Of a DNA stretch of 64,000 nucleotides, positions 8,735-18,632 are shown piece after piece. The stretch's first letter is position 1. Each line of letters opens with the position of its first letter. The position numbers and the translations under genes are program-made. This DNA is from Halostella litorea (GTDB lineage: Archaea > Halobacteriota > Halobacteria > Halobacteriales > Natronoarchaeaceae). The stretch is from assembly GCF_004785955.1 (NCBI RefSeq), contig NZ_SJER01000001.1, positions 1,178,001-1,242,000 on the forward strand, read 5' to 3'. The notes beneath the pieces were generated by a model, which worked only from the letters and a program-made list of their open reading frames with translations, searched no databases and had not been told where the DNA came from.

Positions 8735-8855
8735 TACCGCGTCGTACGGCGCTCTCGCCTTTAAACCGCTTGCTCGGCGGTCACCGCGGGGCACCCGCCC
8801 GGCGCGAAGCCCTCGCCGGCGCGACCCTTTAGGCGACCGCCGTCCTACGGAGGGT

Positions 8856-9734
8856 ATGCAGTGGAAAACGGACTGGGGGCTTCGCCTGCGGATGTTCCTG
8901 ACGATGTTCCTGCTGTTCGCGCTGTACATCGTCTTCGCGGCGGTGATCGTCTCGTACATCGGCGGCGGCATCCTGGTGATGGCGCTGATCTTCGGCGGGT
9001 TCTCGCTGACGCAGTACTTCTTCAGCGACCGACTGACGCTGTGGAGCATGGGGGCCTCGGAGGTGTCCGAGGACGAGTACCCCGAACTGCACGCCGCCGT
9101 CTCGCGGCTCTCCCAGCAGGCCAACCTGCCGAAGCCGACGGTCGCCGTCGCCGACGACAAGGTGCCGAACGCCTTCGCCACCGGCCGCTCCCAGCGCAAG
9201 GCCGCAGTCTGCGTGACGACGGGCCTGATGCGGACGCTGAACCGGGAGGAACTGGAGGGCGTGATCGCCCACGAACTCGCCCACATCAAGAACCGGGACA
9301 TGATGGTGATGACGCTCGCCTCCTTCCTCTCGACGATCGCGTTCGTCGTCGTCCGCTGGGGCGCGTTCTTCGGCGGCGGCCGCCGCCGGCAGGGCGGTGG
9401 CGGCGTCATCGTCGCCATCGGCGTCTCGCTGCTCGTCTGGATCATCAGCTACGTCCTCATCCGGGCGCTGTCCCGGTACCGCGAGTACGCGGCGGACCGC
9501 GGGGGCGCGACGATCACGGGCCAGCCCTCCGCGCTTGCAAACGCCCTGCTGAAGATCTCCGGCGAGATGGACAACATCCCCACGCGGGACATGCGCGACG
9601 AGGCGGAGATGAACGCCTTCTTCATCATCCCCATCTCCAAGGGGATGATCTCGCGGCTGTTCAGCACGCACCCTCCGACGGAGAAACGCGTCGAGCGCCT
9701 GCGCGACCTCGAACGGCAGATGGAGGGGTACTGA
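8856..9734 (+). CDS. htpX: HtpX-type M48 membrane zinc metalloprotease
   Basis: A 292-residue membrane protease. Two N-terminal transmembrane helices (about 14-34 and 38-55) are followed by the catalytic zinc motif HELAH (139-143), with the third ligand in REYAADRGG. Two more hydrophobic segments flank the active site. HtpX degrades damaged membrane proteins on the cytoplasmic face. The next gene, 95 bases on, encodes the PspA-associated protein PspAB, so the pair probably serves envelope-stress control. Length and motif order are normal. Confidence 0.92.
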   Translation: MQWKTDWGLRLRMFLTMFLLFALYIVFAAVIVSYIGGGILVMALIFGGFSLTQYFFSDRLTLWSMGASEVSEDEYPELHAAVSRLSQQANLPKPTVAVADDKVPNAFATGRSQRKAAVCVTTGLMRTLNREELEGVIAHELAHIKNRDMMVMTLASFLSTIAFVVVRWGAFFGGGRRRQGGGGVIVAIGVSLLVWIISYVLIRALSRYREYAADRGGATITGQPSALANALLKISGEMDNIPTRDMRDEAEMNAFFIIPISKGMISRLFSTHPPTEKRVERLRDLERQMEGY

Positions 9735-9829
9735 TACCGGTTTCTCTCACCGATGCTCGGCGAGGGCAACCGCCACAAGGCGACGCCCGCGGGGAACGGA
9801 CTAAGGCGCGGGCCGCCGGACTGACACGC

Positions 9830-10435
9830 ATGGGACTGCTCGACGGGTTGCGGGAGATCCTCGGCGTCCGCGCCGAGTCCGACGCCGCGCGCGACGCCGA
9901 CCCGGAGGACCTGTTCGGGATGAGCACGGCGTATCTGACGATGCAGGCCGACCTCGGGTACGACGCCGTCGGCGAGGCCGCGCTCTGTTTCGCCGGCGTG
10001 GACAGCACGGACTTCGCCGACGCCGTCGACGAAGTCGTCGCCATCCTCGAAGCCGGCGAGGAGGAGACCGGCACCGAGGCCGAACTCCACGAGGACGACC
10101 ACGGCTACCGCTGGGTCGTCCTCGCCGACGACGACTACGAGGACCTCGTGACCAGCCTCCACTTCGCCGCCGACACGTTCATCGAGCGGGACTACGGCTC
10201 CCGGCTGCTGGCCGCCGTCTTCGGGTTCGAGCGCCACGGCGACCCCGCCTACTGGATCTACTCCTTCCGCCGCGGCGCGTACTACCCCTTCGCCCCCCGG
10301 GCCGGCAACGAGCGCGACAACGCGACCGAGTTCAAACTGGAGAGCGTCCTCGACGGCGAACTCGAAGTCGAGGGCGACAAGGAGTACTGGTACCCGCTGT
10401 GGCCCAGCGAGGACGGCGCACATCCCTGGGACTAA
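9830..10435 (+). CDS. pspAB: PspA-associated protein PspAB
   Basis: A 201-residue acidic soluble protein starting MGLLDGLREILGVR. Its length, N-terminus and position after htpX match the PspAB family described alongside archaeal HtpX and PspA-type membrane stress proteins. No catalytic motif is visible. A longer frame from 8861 is out of register with htpX and is only a shadow of it. A copy of the intergenic repeat begins right after the stop, with two T-rich runs that could end this operon. Confidence 0.8.
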   Translation: MGLLDGLREILGVRAESDAARDADPEDLFGMSTAYLTMQADLGYDAVGEAALCFAGVDSTDFADAVDEVVAILEAGEEETGTEAELHEDDHGYRWVVLADDDYEDLVTSLHFAADTFIERDYGSRLLAAVFGFERHGDPAYWIYSFRRGAYYPFAPRAGNERDNATEFKLESVLDGELEVEGDKEYWYPLWPSEDGAHPWD

Positions 10436-10690
10436 GACGACCTTTTGACAACGACCTTTTTCTCGGTCGGGTCGCCTTCGGCGACCCTCCCGGCAAAAAG
10501 CTCGGCCAAAAAGGCCGCTCACTCGCTGCGCTCGGCCGCGGCGAAACGGCGGCTTCGCCGCCGTATGCCGGTGCGAGTGATCCCCGCTCGCTTCGCTCGC
10601 GGATGCTGTGACGCTACCGCCTGCCCTTCCCCGTCGGCTCGCCCGCAGCGCGTCGGTGCGCCGCGCGCTCGCCGCGGCCGTCCGGCGCGG
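10436..10690 (+). repeat. Intergenic modular repeat, copy B
   Basis: This begins directly after the pspAB stop with GACGACCTTTTGACAACGACCTTTTT, the opening module duplicated in tandem. The inner hairpin is GGGTCGCC-TTC-GGCGACCC, followed by GGCAAAAAGCTCGGCCAAAA, GCTCACTCGCTGCGCTCG, GGCGGCTTCGCCGCCGTATGC, then CGCCTGCCCTTCCCC and CGCGTCGGTGCGCCGCGCG. The same modules in the same order occur in copies C, D and E. Together with the radA promoter it fills the 370-base gap before radA. Confidence 0.8.
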
Positions 10691-10773
10691 ATTCCCTTCT
10701 AAACCTTGGCACGTGGACTGGGGCAGCCCCGTTCACGTCCGGTAGTTTCACTTTCACTCTCCTGTTAACCGGG

Positions 10774-10781
10774 GTTTATGT
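10774..10781 (+). promoter_or_regulatory. radA TATA box
   Basis: TTTATGTA preceded by a purine-rich GGGG lies about 27 bases before the radA ATG. This spacing predicts a leaderless radA transcript. Confidence 0.55.
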
Positions 10782-10805
10782 AGCAGGGGTAGCTTAGGGG
10801 TAGGT

Positions 10806-11840
10806 ATGGCAGCAGATGCAGACCTCGAAACCCTGCCGGGCGTCGGCCCCGCAACCGCGGAGAAGCTCAAGGACGCCGGCTTCGACTCGTTCCAGGGCCT
10901 CGCCGTCGCGAGCCCCAGCGAACTGTCGAACACGGCCGACGTCGGCGACAGCACCGCCTCGGACATCGTCCAGGCCGCCCGCGAGGCCGCCGACGTCGGC
11001 GGCTTCGAGACCGGCGCGGACGTACTGGAGCGCCGCGAGAAGATCGGCAAGCTCAGCTGGAAGATAGACGAGGTCGACGAACTGCTCGGCGGCGGCGTCG
11101 AGACCCAGTCGATCACCGAGGTGTACGGCGAGTTCGGCTCCGGGAAGTCGCAGGTCACCCACCAGCTCTGCGTCAACGTCCAGCTCCCCAAGGAGCACGG
11201 CGGCCTCGGCGGCGCCGCGATGTTCGTCGACAGCGAGGACACGTTCCGCCCCGAGCGCATCGACGACATGGTCCGTGGCCTCTCCGACGAGACGCTGGAG
11301 GCGTTCATGGAGGACCGGGAGATAGAGGGCAGCCCCGACGACGACGAGGCGATGGACGAACTGATCGAGAGCGTCCTCGACCAGATCCACGTCGCCAAGG
11401 CGTTCAACTCCAACCACCAGATGCTGCTGGCCGAGAAGGCCCAGGAGCTCGCCAGCGAGACACAGGACGACGAGTACCCCATCCGCCTGCTCTGTGTCGA
11501 CTCGCTGACCGCCCACTTCCGTGCGGAGTACGTGGGACGGGGCGAACTCGCCGAGCGCCAGCAGAAGCTCAACAAACACCTCCACGACCTGGACAAGGTC
11601 GGCAACCTCCACAACGTCGCAGTTCTCGTGACCAACCAGGTCGCGTCGAACCCCGACTCCTTCTTCGGTGACCCGACCCAGCCCATCGGCGGGAACATTC
11701 TCGGCCACAAGTCCACGTTCCGCATCTACCTCCGCAAGTCCAAGGGCGACAAGCGGATCGTCAAGATGGTCGACGCGCCGAACCTCCCCGACGGCGAGGC
11801 CGTCATGCGCGTCGAGGACGGCGGGCTCAAACCGGAATAG
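10806..11840 (+). CDS. radA: DNA repair and recombination protein RadA
   Basis: A 344-residue archaeal recombinase, the RecA/Rad51 homologue that forms filaments on single-stranded DNA and catalyses strand exchange. An N-terminal helix-hairpin-helix domain (about 5-65, with [12 protein letters not shown]) is followed by the ATPase core with Walker A GEFGSGKS (108-115), Walker [12 protein letters not shown] and the L2-region [16 protein letters not shown]. Length is normal and no intein is present. A repeat copy follows the stop. Confidence 0.97.
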   Translation: MAADADLETLPGVGPATAEKLKDAGFDSFQGLAVASPSELSNTADVGDSTASDIVQAAREAADVGGFETGADVLERREKIGKLSWKIDEVDELLGGGVETQSITEVYGEFGSGKSQVTHQLCVNVQLPKEHGGLGGAAMFVDSEDTFRPERIDDMVRGLSDETLEAFMEDREIEGSPDDDEAMDELIESVLDQIHVAKAFNSNHQMLLAEKAQELASETQDDEYPIRLLCVDSLTAHFRAEYVGRGELAERQQKLNKHLHDLDKVGNLHNVAVLVTNQVASNPDSFFGDPTQPIGGNILGHKSTFRIYLRKSKGDKRIVKMVDAPNLPDGEAVMRVEDGGLKPE

Positions 11841-11847
11841 AACGACG

Positions 11848-12070
11848 ACACGACGACCTTTTGCGCTGCGGTCGCGCGCCGTCGGCGCGCTCCCTCGGCA
11901 AAAGCTCGACCAAAATCACGGCGTCACCCACCTCGGGGCGGCTCCGCCGCCCCTCGATGGTTCCTTGGACCGCTCACTCGCTGCGCTCGTTCGCGGGTGC
12001 TAACGTGGTGACCGCCTGCCCTTCCCCGGACGCTCGGACGCTCGCCTCCCGGCGAGCGACCTCGCGCTGG
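11848..12070 (+). repeat. Intergenic modular repeat, copy C
   Basis: Starts 8 bases after the radA stop with ACGACGACCTTTTGC. The inner hairpin is GCGCGCC-GTC-GGCGCGC and the outer partner is GGCAAAAGCTCGACCAAAA. Then come ATCACGGCGTCACC, GGGGCGGCTCCGCCGCCCC, GGTTCCTTGGACCGCTCACT with CGCTGCGCTCG, and CGCCTGCCCTTCCCC. It shares long near-identical blocks with copy D. It lacks the GGCGGCTTCGCCGCC hairpin found in A and B. Confidence 0.78.
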
Positions 12071-12096
12071 CCGTCAAGCGATCAGCGAATTTCGCG

Positions 12097-13437
12097 CTAC
12101 AGCGCCTCCTTGTACGCTTCCAGCGTCGTCTCCACGTCCTCCTCGGTGTGGGCGTAGCTGACGAACTGGGACTCGAACTGGTTCTGGCTGAGGAACACGC
12201 CCTGCTCTTTCATCTTCGGCCAGAACACCCGCCGCCAGCGGTCGGTCTCGCCGGCGGCCACGTCCGCACCGTTCTTCGGACAGGTGTCGTAGCGCGGGCA
12301 GTCGGGGCGCTGCTGGCAGCCGGCCTCGCAGTGCCCGTCGAACGAGTCGGGGGCGTCGCGGGTGAACAGCAGTTTGAACATGCTGTCGACCCCGGCGACG
12401 GTGTACTCGGGGGCCTGGTCGGCGACGATGTCGGTGAGCCCGCTCCGTAGCTGTTCGCCCAGCGCGTTGACGTGCTCGTACACGTCGTTCTCGGCGGCGT
12501 AGCGCAGGCTTTCGAGGCCCGCGGCCATCGTCACGGGGTGGCCCGAGAACGTGCCGGCCTGGAACACGTCGCCCGAGGGAGTGAAGTGCTCGATTATCTC
12601 CGAGCGGCCGCCGATCGCACCGACCGGGTAGCCGCCGCCGATGATCTTGCCGAACGTCGTCACGTCGGGCGTGATCCCGTACTTCCCCTGGGCGCACTGG
12701 AGGCCGCCGACGCGGAAGCCCGTGATCACCTCGTCCCAGATGAGCAGGGAGCCGTGGTCCTCCGTGAGGTCCCGGAGCGTCTCGTGGTAGCCCTCGACCG
12801 GCGTCACGATCCCCTTGTTGGCGAGGAGCGGTTCGACCAGCACGGCCGCGATGTCGTCGCCGTGCTCCTCGAACACCTCGCGGGCGGCCTCCGCGTCGTT
12901 GAACGGGACCGGGAGCGTGTGCTGGGCGAACGACTGCGGGATGCCGGCGGTCGAGGGGCGCGGGTGGTCGGCGTCGCCCTCGACGAGCGTCGACTCCTGT
13001 GCGCCGTGGTAGCCGCCCTGCATGACGACGATCTTGTTCCGCCCGGTGTAGCCGCGGGCGAGGCGGACCGCCGACACCGTCGCCTCGGTGCCGCTGTTGA
13101 CGAAGCGGATCATCTCGACGCTCGGCACGTGCCGGGCGACGAACTCGGCGTGTTCGACCTCCACCTCGGTCGGCATCCCGTACATCGGCCCCTCGCTCGC
13201 GCGGGACTGCACCGCCGCCTGCACCGGGTCGGGCGTGTCGTGGCCGTACAGCAGCGGCCCGAGGCCCAGCACCCAGTCGACGTAGCGGTTGCCGTCCGCG
13301 TCGATCAGGTGGCCGCCGTCGCCGCGCTCGGCGAAGGGCGGGTACGGTTCGATCGCCGCCCGCACCGAGGAGTTGACGCCGCCGGGCATCACCGACAGCG
13401 CGCGGTCGTAGAGGTCGCGGGACTGCTCGTGGGTCAT
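12097..13437 (-). CDS. hemL: Glutamate-1-semialdehyde 2,1-aminomutase
   Basis: A 446-residue PLP enzyme that converts glutamate-1-semialdehyde to 5-aminolevulinate, the entry to tetrapyrroles by the C5 route. The PLP lysine is Lys264 in [12 protein letters not shown], and WDEVITGFR (234-242) holds the aspartate that contacts the pyridine nitrogen. The N-terminal [11 protein letters not shown] is typical. A Cys-rich segment near residue 375-395 ([13 protein letters not shown]) is extra compared with bacterial HemL and could bind a metal. hemB, hemC and hemD lie within 17 kb. Confidence 0.95.
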   Translation of the reverse strand: MTHEQSRDLYDRALSVMPGGVNSSVRAAIEPYPPFAERGDGGHLIDADGNRYVDWVLGLGPLLYGHDTPDPVQAAVQSRASEGPMYGMPTEVEVEHAEFVARHVPSVEMIRFVNSGTEATVSAVRLARGYTGRNKIVVMQGGYHGAQESTLVEGDADHPRPSTAGIPQSFAQHTLPVPFNDAEAAREVFEEHGDDIAAVLVEPLLANKGIVTPVEGYHETLRDLTEDHGSLLIWDEVITGFRVGGLQCAQGKYGITPDVTTFGKIIGGGYPVGAIGGRSEIIEHFTPSGDVFQAGTFSGHPVTMAAGLESLRYAAENDVYEHVNALGEQLRSGLTDIVADQAPEYTVAGVDSMFKLLFTRDAPDSFDGHCEAGCQQRPDCPRYDTCPKNGADVAAGETDRWRRVFWPKMKEQGVFLSQNQFESQFVSYAHTEEDVETTLEAYKEAL

Positions 13438-13550
13438 ACGTCGGCCTTGGTGCGGCCCCGGGAAAACCGTTTCCGGACGCGGCAGGTGTCCGTGTCAACA
13501 ATTATCAACACGATGAAAATCGTTTTGCCCCCGCCCGGCGAGGGGCGGGT

Positions 13551-14453
13551 ATGGCACGGTACCGAACGGCGGCCGGGTTCGTCCTCCTGGGCGTCCTCTG
13601 GGGCACCTCGTTTCCCGCGGCGAAGGCGTCGCTGTCGGTGCTCCCGCCGGCGCTGCTCGCCGCGTTCCGGTTCGACGCAGTCGCCGTGCTCGTGCTCGGG
13701 TACGCCGCGGTCGGGGCGGGGCGGTGGCGGCCGAGGGGCCGGGACTGGCTGGCCGTCGTCGCCGCGGGCGTCTGCCTCATCGCCGCCCACCACGCGCTGC
13801 TGTTCGCCGGCCAGCAGTACGTCACCAGCGCCGTCGCGGCCGTGGTGGTGAGCGCCATCCCCGTCATCACGGCCGGCGCGTCCAGCGTCGCGCTCCCGAC
13901 CCAGCGCCTCGGGCCGACGACGGTGGCGGGGCTGTTGCTCGGCCTCGCCGGCGTGGTCGTCGTCGCGCGGCCGGACCCCGGGTCGGCCGACGCCTCGGCG
14001 GTCGGCGTGGCGCTCGTGTTCGGGTCCGCGCTCGCCTGGGCGGTCGGCGCGGTGGCGATAGAGCGCGTGCGGACGGACCTCCCGGCCCCCGCCCTCCAGG
14101 GGTGGGCGATGGTCGTCGGCGCGCCCCTGCTCCACCTCGCCAGCCTCGCGCTCGGCGAACCGCAGTCCGTGGCGTGGACCCCGCGGGCGGCCGTCGCGAT
14201 GGCGTACCTCGTCGTCGTCGCCGGCGGCGCGGGCTACCTGCTGTACTTCTCGCTGCTCGACCTGCTCGGCTCGGTCGAGATCAACCTCGTCAACTACCTC
14301 GTGCCGGTGTTCGCCGCGCTGACGGGGTGGGTCGCGCTGGGCGAGTCCCTCACCGCGGCGACCGTCGTCGGCTTCGTCGTCGTGTTCGCCGGGTTCGCGC
14401 TGGTCAAGCGCCGGGCGCTGCAGGCGGAACTGCGGGCGCGGACCGCGACGTAG
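13551..14453 (+). CDS. DMT/EamA family transporter
   Basis: A 300-residue membrane protein with ten predicted transmembrane helices in two EamA repeats. The first repeat begins AGFVLLGVLWGTSFPAAK, the classical EamA start, and the second begins near ASAVGVALVFGSALAWAVG. Family members export amino acids, nucleosides or other metabolites, but the substrate cannot be told here. It is divergent from hemL with 113 bases between the starts, and convergent with the thioesterase. Confidence 0.88.
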   Translation: MARYRTAAGFVLLGVLWGTSFPAAKASLSVLPPALLAAFRFDAVAVLVLGYAAVGAGRWRPRGRDWLAVVAAGVCLIAAHHALLFAGQQYVTSAVAAVVVSAIPVITAGASSVALPTQRLGPTTVAGLLLGLAGVVVVARPDPGSADASAVGVALVFGSALAWAVGAVAIERVRTDLPAPALQGWAMVVGAPLLHLASLALGEPQSVAWTPRAAVAMAYLVVVAGGAGYLLYFSLLDLLGSVEINLVNYLVPVFAALTGWVALGESLTAATVVGFVVVFAGFALVKRRALQAELRARTAT

Positions 14454-14478
14454 GCCCGCACTCTGCCGGGTCGCCGCC

Positions 14479-15348
14479 TCACCCCCGGAACGGCTCCAGC
14501 ATCGCGTCGTCGAACGGGACGGGGTTGCCCTCCCGGTCGAAGCAGCCGTACTCGGTGACGCCCGAGATGTTCGTCCGGCCGCCGCTCGACAGTTCGTGGG
14601 CGACGCGGACCGCTCCCTCGTCGACCGACCGCACGTCGCACTCGACCCGGAGGGTCGTCTCGAACGGCACGGGCGCGCGGAACTCCCACTCCCAGTCCCG
14701 GAGCCGGAACGGCTGCTTCTCGCCGCCTAGCTCGCCGAGGCTCGTCCCGCAGTCCTCCAGATACTCCTCCAGCACGATCCCGGCGAAGCGCGGGTACTCC
14801 TCGAAGTAGGCCAGCTCCGCCCCCTCGATGTGGGGGCTGCGGACCGGGAACGACGTCGCGAGCGTCGGCAGGTCGTCGCCCGCGTCCCCATCCGCCGCCG
14901 GTCCGACCTCGACGGACCGGTCGACCCGCGCGTCGGAGAGTGCCGCACGGGCGTCGTCGGGCAGTTCCCGCGCGCCCCCGTCCGGCGCGATGGTGACGTG
15001 GGTCATCCGCGCCGCCGCGAACCGGTCGCCGCCGCCGTCGACGACCTCGTACAGCAGTTCGACGCTGGTGTCCCCGACCGAGAGCGGGACCACCTCGACC
15101 GTGACCTCGTCGCCGACGCCGGGGTAGCGGTCGACCGAGGTGGCGACGACGACCGGGGCGAAGGGGATGCCGTCGTCCGCGAGGATCGCCTCGAAGGGGT
15201 AGTCGACCGCCGCAGCCACCTCCTGTGTGGCGACCAGTTGCCAGTCGAAAAACGACGCGCCGTGTACGAGCGGGCCGGCGAGTTCGCCGAACCGCACCGG
15301 ACGATCGGTGATCGGTTGCACGGGGCGGGGTACGCTACCGGGTACCAC
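14479..15348 (-). CDS. Double-hotdog acyl-CoA thioesterase-like protein
   Basis: A 289-residue protein built from two hotdog-fold halves, roughly 5-130 and 165-285. The first half carries FRFxELxxPLxxHGxxFFDWQLVA-like residues and a block VGDEVTVEVVPLSVG. The second half carries PHIEGAELAYFEEYPRFA and FETTLRVECDVRSV. Both patterns are typical of 4HBT/acyl-CoA thioesterases, and the tandem arrangement gives an intramolecular hotdog dimer. It probably hydrolyses acyl-CoA or a related thioester. The predicted start is GTG at 15348 and the true start could be a few codons later. Confidence 0.75.
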   Translation of the reverse strand: MVPGSVPRPVQPITDRPVRFGELAGPLVHGASFFDWQLVATQEVAAAVDYPFEAILADDGIPFAPVVVATSVDRYPGVGDEVTVEVVPLSVGDTSVELLYEVVDGGGDRFAAARMTHVTIAPDGGARELPDDARAALSDARVDRSVEVGPAADGDAGDDLPTLATSFPVRSPHIEGAELAYFEEYPRFAGIVLEEYLEDCGTSLGELGGEKQPFRLRDWEWEFRAPVPFETTLRVECDVRSVDEGAVRVAHELSSGGRTNISGVTEYGCFDREGNPVPFDDAMLEPFRG

Positions 15349-15465
15349 AACAGTACAGGAAGGGGCAAACGGGACGGGGTGGATCGGACGGGAACGAAAC
15401 GCGACAGGAAAGGGCGCGGATCGCGGCTCCGCGCGGGCCGTGAGTGCGACTGCAGTCGACGCGGC

Positions 15466-17193
15466 CTACACCGCTTCCGGACCGCGGTTGCCGGTGCGGA
15501 CCTGCAGCGCGTCCTCGACGGGCATCACGAAGATCTTCCCGTCGCCGGGCTCGCCGGTCTTCGCGCCGTCGGCGATCGCCTCGACCACGTCGTCGGCCGG
15601 GATGTCGGCGACGACGCACTCGACTTTCACCTTCTGGTGCAGGTCGACCGTGTACTCCTCGCCGCGCCACTGGCCCTTCTTGGCGGGCTGGCTGCCGCGG
15701 CCGGAGACGTTCGTCACGGTCAGCGACGGCGCGCCGACCTCCGCGAGCGACTGCTTCACGTCGCCGAGGCGGTCGGGGCGCACGATGGCGGTGATCATCT
15801 TGATGCCGCCCGCGTCCGACCCGCCGTCGGTGCGCACGACGTCCATCCCGCCGTCAGTGACGGTGTCGGGCTTGCCGAACTCGGGGTAGGTGTCGACGCC
15901 GTGCTCGGAGACGTCGAGGCCGTCACGCTCGTGCTCCGGCGAGACGCGGGCCTGACCCGCGGACTTGAACAGCCCGAACACCGCGGCGGTCGCCAGGATC
16001 GTCCACGCGGAGATGACGACGACGCCGACGACCTGTGCGGCCAGCAGGCTCGCGCTGAAGCCGTCGACGTGGAAGAACGGGAGCAGCAGCGCGCCGATGA
16101 CGCCGGCCGAGCCGTGGACGGGGAAGACGGCGCAGACGTCGTCGATCTTCAGGCGCTTCTCGACGAACTCGAACACGAACGGCAGCTGCGCCCCGGCGAC
16201 GAAGCCGGAGATGATGCCGCCGTACCAGACGACGACGTTCGCGGACGCGGTCACGCCGACCAGGCCCGCAAGCAGGCCGTTCGCGACGTACAGCGTGTCG
16301 ACCTTGCCGGACTTGTACAGCGCGGCCAGCCCGGCACCGACCGCACCCGCGGCCATGCCGAGCGTGGTGTTCAGCGCGACGCGGCCGACGTAGTCGAACG
16401 CGCCGAGCACGATCGAGCCGTCCTCGACGGCGAACACCGTCGCGGCCGTGCCGACGTTGAAGCCGTACCAGCCGAACGCGAGGATGAGCGTGCCGAGCGC
16501 CGCGAACGTCATCGAGTGACCGGGGATGACGTTCGCGGAGCCGTCGGAGTTGTAGCGGTCCATCCGCGGGCCGATGACGTACGCCGCCGTGAGGCCGGCG
16601 ATGCCGCCCATGCCGTGGACGATCATGCCGCCCGCGAAGTCCGCGAAGCCGGTCGCGCCGAGCGCGTCGGCGATGTAGCCGTTCGCCGCGCCGTCGGTGA
16701 CCGCGAGCAGGCCGCCGCCCCAGGTGAAGCCGGTGACGACGGGGTAGATGACCGCGGCCAGCAGGACGGTGTAGCTGACGTACGCGCGGAGCTTCGCGCG
16801 GCCGGCCACCGCGCCGGAGACGATCGTCGCGGCGGTCATCGCGAACACCGCGCCGAACAGCCAGCCGACCCAGTCGTTGACCGCGCTGGTCGTCATCGTG
16901 GCGTAGAGGTCCGAGACCGTGATGCTCCCGCTACTGGTCAGCGTCCCGACGACCGTCGAGACGCCCGCGCCGACGATGAAGAACGCGAGGACGCCGACGC
17001 TCCAGGTCAGCAGGTTCTTCGTCAGCTGGTTCGCCACGTTCTTCGAGCGTACCTGCCCCGCCTCCAGCATGGCGAAGCCGGCGTGCATGAAGAAGATGAG
17101 GAAGGTGACGACGAGCACCCACAGCAGGTTCACCCCCTCCACGATCGTCTCCAGGTCCTCGACCGTCGCCTGCAGCAGTACGTCCGCGAACAT
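15466..17193 (-). CDS. amt: Ammonium transporter Amt fused to a PII (GlnK) domain
   Basis: A 575-residue fusion. Residues 1 to about 405 form an Amt/Rh ammonium channel with eleven hydrophobic segments and family motifs [23 protein letters not shown] and [11 protein letters not shown] charged linker follows, and from Met466 ([11 protein letters not shown]) to the end a complete PII signal protein domain is fused, with its T-loop around 500-520 including Tyr514 and the B-loop [14 protein letters not shown] normally is a separate trimer that plugs Amt. Here Amt and its nitrogen/energy sensor would be present 1:1. No separate glnK is seen nearby. Confidence 0.93.
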   Translation of the reverse strand: MFADVLLQATVEDLETIVEGVNLLWVLVVTFLIFFMHAGFAMLEAGQVRSKNVANQLTKNLLTWSVGVLAFFIVGAGVSTVVGTLTSSGSITVSDLYATMTTSAVNDWVGWLFGAVFAMTAATIVSGAVAGRAKLRAYVSYTVLLAAVIYPVVTGFTWGGGLLAVTDGAANGYIADALGATGFADFAGGMIVHGMGGIAGLTAAYVIGPRMDRYNSDGSANVIPGHSMTFAALGTLILAFGWYGFNVGTAATVFAVEDGSIVLGAFDYVGRVALNTTLGMAAGAVGAGLAALYKSGKVDTLYVANGLLAGLVGVTASANVVVWYGGIISGFVAGAQLPFVFEFVEKRLKIDDVCAVFPVHGSAGVIGALLLPFFHVDGFSASLLAAQVVGVVVISAWTILATAAVFGLFKSAGQARVSPEHERDGLDVSEHGVDTYPEFGKPDTVTDGGMDVVRTDGGSDAGGIKMITAIVRPDRLGDVKQSLAEVGAPSLTVTNVSGRGSQPAKKGQWRGEEYTVDLHQKVKVECVVADIPADDVVEAIADGAKTGEPGDGKIFVMPVEDALQVRTGNRGPEAV

Positions 17194-17543
17194 CAGGCGA
17201 CCACCGCCGGGGTCCCCGACGCACGTACCGAAGGTATACGTTCGTTCTCTATTCCGGGTTCAAACGCCATGTTCGTGTTCCAGCTCACGGTAGATGGACA
17301 ATATCGGTAACAATATAACCCTTAGCGTTAACGTTTAGCCACAATACAACCACATTGATCGACAGGCGTCCGGAGTAATACCCGATATTACGAATATAAG
17401 GTTCATGGGCGACAGTATGTACACCGGATAATCGTTCATTCGTCTACCGAACTCCGCCCAACGATCGGGCAGAAATCAGCCGGCGGGGCGCGCCGTCCGG
17501 GGGCGACGCGGGCGACGGCCGCCCTCGCGCGGGGCCGGCGCGC
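17194..17543. promoter_or_regulatory. AT-rich region upstream of amt
   Basis: A 350-base gap between amt and hemB, both on the minus strand. Bases 17290-17440 are far more AT-rich than the rest of the window. On the minus strand GGTTATATTG (17311-17320) is a good TATA box for amt with a leader near 95 bases. Just upstream lies a partly palindromic GCTAAACGTTAACGCTAAG (17322-17340), a candidate operator for nitrogen control. No open reading frame in it looks real. Confidence 0.5.
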
Positions 17544-18524
17544 CTACAGCGCGTCCGCGATGTCCTCCGCGAAGTACGTGAGGATCAGGTCCGCGCCGGC
17601 CCGCTTGATCGACAGCAGGGACTCCACGGCGGTCCCTTCGAGGTCCAGCCACCCCTTTTCCGCGGCGGCGTGCAGCATGGCGTACTCGCCGCTGACGTTG
17701 TACGCCGCGACGGGGTGGTCGAACGCCTCGCGCACGTCGCTGACGACGTCGAGGTAGGGGAGCGCGGGCTTGACCATCAGCGCGTCCGCGCCCTGTTCGA
17801 CGTCCAGTTCCGCCTCGCGCATCGCCTCGCGGCGGTTTCCGGGGTCCATCTGGTAGTGGCGGCGGTCGCCGAACGCGGGCGCGCCGTCCGCGGCGTCGCG
17901 GAACGGCCCGTAGAACGCGCTCTCGTACTTGACGGCGTAGCTCATGACCGGCACGTGCTCGTGGCCGGCGTCGTCCAGCCCCGCCCGGATCGCGCCGACC
18001 ATCCCGTCGGTCATGCTCGACGGGGCGACCATGTCCGCGCCCGCGTCCGCGTGCGAGACGGCGGTCTTCGAGAGCAGGTCGAGCGTCTCGTCGTTCCGGA
18101 CCGTCACGTCGGGGTCCTCGGCGGCCGCGTCCTCGATCACGCCGCAGTGGCCGTGGTCGGTGTACTCACAGAGGCAGACGTCCGTGATCACGTAGGCGTC
18201 CGTCGCCTCGGTGATCCGGCGGGTCGCGCGCTGGACGACGCCGTCCTCGGCCCAGGCGCGCGTGCCGCGCTCGTCTTTGGACTCCGGGATCCCGAACAGC
18301 ATCACGGACTCGACGCCGACGCCGAGCAGTTCCTCTACGCGCGCGACGGCCTCCTCGACCGGGACGCGCTCGTGGCCGGGCATCGACTCGATGGGGCGGC
18401 GCTCGTCGACGGTGGCGTCGACGAACACCGGGGCGATCAGGTCGCTCGCGTCGAGGTCGGTCTCGCTGACGAGTTCGCGGACGCCGTCCTGCCGCAGGCG
18501 GCGCGGCCGTCGGGTGGGGGTCAT
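17544..18524 (-). CDS. hemB: Porphobilinogen synthase (delta-aminolevulinate dehydratase)
   Basis: A 326-residue enzyme that condenses two 5-aminolevulinate molecules into porphobilinogen. The catalytic lysines are Lys199 ([17 protein letters not shown]) and Lys252 ([11 protein letters not shown]). Three cysteines (117, 119, 127 in [13 protein letters not shown]) make this the zinc-dependent type. A longer frame to 18596 exists, but the ATG at 18524 begins [18 protein letters not shown], the conserved family start. It sits between amt and the divergent DedA gene. It works after HemL and before HemC, both in this window. Confidence 0.96.
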   Translation of the reverse strand: MTPTRRPRRLRQDGVRELVSETDLDASDLIAPVFVDATVDERRPIESMPGHERVPVEEAVARVEELLGVGVESVMLFGIPESKDERGTRAWAEDGVVQRATRRITEATDAYVITDVCLCEYTDHGHCGVIEDAAAEDPDVTVRNDETLDLLSKTAVSHADAGADMVAPSSMTDGMVGAIRAGLDDAGHEHVPVMSYAVKYESAFYGPFRDAADGAPAFGDRRHYQMDPGNRREAMREAELDVEQGADALMVKPALPYLDVVSDVREAFDHPVAAYNVSGEYAMLHAAAEKGWLDLEGTAVESLLSIKRAGADLILTYFAEDIADAL

Positions 18525-18632
18525 GGCCGGCCCTTGGGGCGCGGCGATAAAAGGCGGCGCGGTCCGCCGACGTGACGGCCCGCCGGGACGTGTCACAAGG
18601 CCTATTACCGGCGTGGTGGTTTACGCTGACGA

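Noticed and set aside
14830..17310. 826-codon open frame on the plus strand
   Set aside because: It is exactly antisense to the amt-PII and thioesterase genes and its translation is Arg/Asp/His-rich without domains. GC-rich codons in the real genes leave the opposite strand open.
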